From Planctomycetota bacterium (GTDB lineage: Bacteria > Planctomycetota > Phycisphaerae > Phycisphaerales > SM1A02): a stretch of 5,950 nt of DNA. The stretch covers positions 1 through 5,950 of the forward strand of contig RFOC01000128.1 in NCBI GenBank assembly GCA_009926815.1. Direction: 5' to 3'. The position numbers and the translations under genes are program-made. This document shows positions 5,380 through 5,950 of the stretch, one piece after another (the first letter of the stretch is position 1; each line of letters opens with the position of its first letter). A model generated the notes under the pieces. That model had not been told where the DNA came from and made no database searches. It was given only the letters and a program-made list of their open reading frames with translations.

Positions 5380-5827
5380 GGCGAGTGTCCTCCTGACGAA
5401 GCGCGTCCAGCAGGGCGATGCCGTCAGGGCAGGCTCGAAGGCGGCGACGTGCCTCCTCGTCTCCGGCGATCCGGCTCAGGCGGGCCAGAAGGCGGACGTG
5501 CTCCCAGGGTCGGGCGGAATCGCCGGCGATGGCGAAGACCAGGTCGCTCGGGGGCTGCCGGGCGTCCAGTTCGATGCCTCCCGGAATGAGCACGCAGCCA
5601 ACCACGGTTCGGCGAACCCCGGCGATGACCGCGTGGGGGAACGCAACGCCTTCCGGTGTCGCAACACCCCCTCTGCGAAGCCTTTCCGTGAATGCCTGCT
5701 CCAGGGTGGCGCCCGTGAGCCCCGTTGGCTCGGCCATCTGTTCGGAAATTGTTCGGATCAGGAGCGTGGCATCCGGAATTCGGTCAAGCCGCTGCACCAA
5801 CGCCGGCAGGAGCATCTCCTCAAGCAT
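5372..5827 (-). CDS. PtsN-like PTS EIIA-2 domain protein
   Basis: This is a single-domain (151 aa) EIIA of the fructose/mannitol-nitrogen family. Such proteins accept phosphate from an HPr or NPr protein on a histidine. The signature GVATPEGVAFPHAVIAGVRRTVVG covers residues 54-77 (only its ends matter here): FPHA places the phospho-acceptor at His65, as in IAIPHG of E. coli PtsN His73. The second conserved helix EHVRLLARLSRI (109-120) is also present. No EIIB, EIIC, HPr or EI gene is in the window, which favours a regulatory rather than a sugar-transport role. In E. coli, PtsN controls K+ handling through TrkA and KdpD; placed ahead of cation antiporters, a similar role is plausible here but inferred. 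The start at ATG 5827 lacks a Shine-Dalgarno. Met5 (ATG 5815) directly abuts GAGGAG with no spacer, so 5827 is kept with moderate trust. Confidence 0.88.
   Translation of the reverse strand: MLEEMLLPALVQRLDRIPDATLLIRTISEQMAEPTGLTGATLEQAFTERLRRGGVATPEGVAFPHAVIAGVRRTVVGCVLIPGGIELDARQPPSDLVFAIAGDSARPWEHVRLLARLSRIAGDEEARRRLRACPDGIALLDALRQEDTRHG
5389..5394 (-). promoter_or_regulatory. Strong ribosome binding site of the PII-like gene
   Basis: A perfect AGGAGG on the minus strand lies 9 bases before the ATG at 5379 and within the last codons of the EIIA gene. It is the best Shine-Dalgarno in the window and suggests the PII-like protein is translated strongly, beyond simple coupling to EIIA. Confidence 0.8.
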
Positions 5828-5871
5828 GTCCGGAAGGTAGCGGCACCGGGCTTGGGGGTGTGATCGGCCCT

Positions 5872-5894
5872 GGTGGGGTCGGGAACCCCCATCC
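5872..5894. repeat. GC-rich hairpin in the leader
   Basis: GGTGGGG (5872-5878) can pair with CCCCATCC (5887-5894) if T5892 is bulged. An alternative register pairs GGGGT (5875-5879) with ACCCC (5885-5889). It lies about 45 bases upstream of the EIIA start. No T-run follows on either strand, so it is not an intrinsic terminator. A regulatory role is possible but unsupported. Confidence 0.25.
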
Positions 5895-5903
5895 GGCGTT
5901 CCG

Positions 5904-5933
5904 TTGACGCCCCTCTCATGATTTCCATACCAT
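5904..5933 (+). promoter_or_regulatory. Possible divergent sigma70-type promoter
   Basis: TTGACG (5904-5909, 5 of 6 consensus bases) is followed after 18 bases by TACCAT (5928-5933, 4 of 6). Transcription would start near 5940 and run off the right edge, implying a divergently read gene outside the window. One such match can arise by chance. Confidence 0.28.
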
Positions 5934-5950
5934 TCATGGATTGACTTCGT

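Larger units (their letters stand above)
5828..5950. other. Leader region upstream of the EIIA gene
   Basis: No coding sequence is supported; plus-strand ATGs at 5918 and 5936 both meet TGA at 5942-5944. This is the only gap long enough to hold the promoter of the minus-strand series, but I found no convincing -35/-10 pair in that direction. A minus-strand TACCTT (5839-5834) would put the start of transcription at or next to the ATG at 5827, a leaderless arrangement, but it matches only 3 of 6 consensus bases and has no -35 partner. The main promoter may lie right of the window. Confidence 0.5.

Noticed and set aside
2557..5589. Very long plus-strand open frame (about 1010 codons) antisense to the antiporter and regulator genes
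   Set aside because: The translation is rich in Gln, Arg, His, Ala and Gly with no recognisable domain, and it lies opposite several well-supported genes. Long antisense frames are expected in GC-rich coding DNA.
5930..5939. Small palindrome CCAT-TC-ATGG near the right edge as an operator
   Set aside because: Arms of only 4 bp, without a second copy; expected by chance.

Overview
The window is a GC-rich (by eye about two-thirds G+C), densely packed bacterial chromosome segment. Seven protein genes all lie on the minus strand and are read from the right edge towards the left. In order of transcription they are: a PtsN-like EIIA protein; a small PII-fold protein; two consecutive membrane proteins of the monovalent cation:proton antiporter (CPA2) type; the TatD metal-dependent hydrolase; the Tat translocase subunit TatC; and the tRNA adenosine-34 deaminase TadA. 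Neighbours overlap by 4 to 8 bases or are separated by 1 to 25 bases, so one long, translationally coupled transcript is likely.

The organism is a diderm-type bacterium with a Tat system. A long insertion in the second periplasmic loop of TatC, the high GC and the gene mix recall Planctomycetota (perhaps Phycisphaerae). That assignment rests on recollection of family patterns and is only moderately secure.

Right half (5828 to 2497): a 123-base leader holds a GC-rich hairpin and a possible divergent promoter. It is followed by EIIA (intact phospho-acceptor histidine), the PII-like protein (PII beta-alpha core kept, but the T-loop and B-loop signatures lost), and the two antiporter-like proteins. 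The first-translated antiporter-like protein lacks the ion-binding acidic pair, and the second has Lys-Asp there. Together these four genes look like a cation transport unit with two built-in soluble regulators, one reading PTS phosphorylation and one probably reading a small molecule. This is the most interesting part of the window.

Left half (2500 to 149): tatD, tatC and tadA are recognisable housekeeping genes with intact catalytic or functional residues. A perfect 7-bp stem hairpin fills most of the short tatD-tatC gap, one base before the tatC start codon. The last 148 bases beyond tadA hold two inverted repeats but no gene, and may be the end of the transcription unit.

No RNA gene, insertion sequence, CRISPR array, attachment site or replication origin was recognised.
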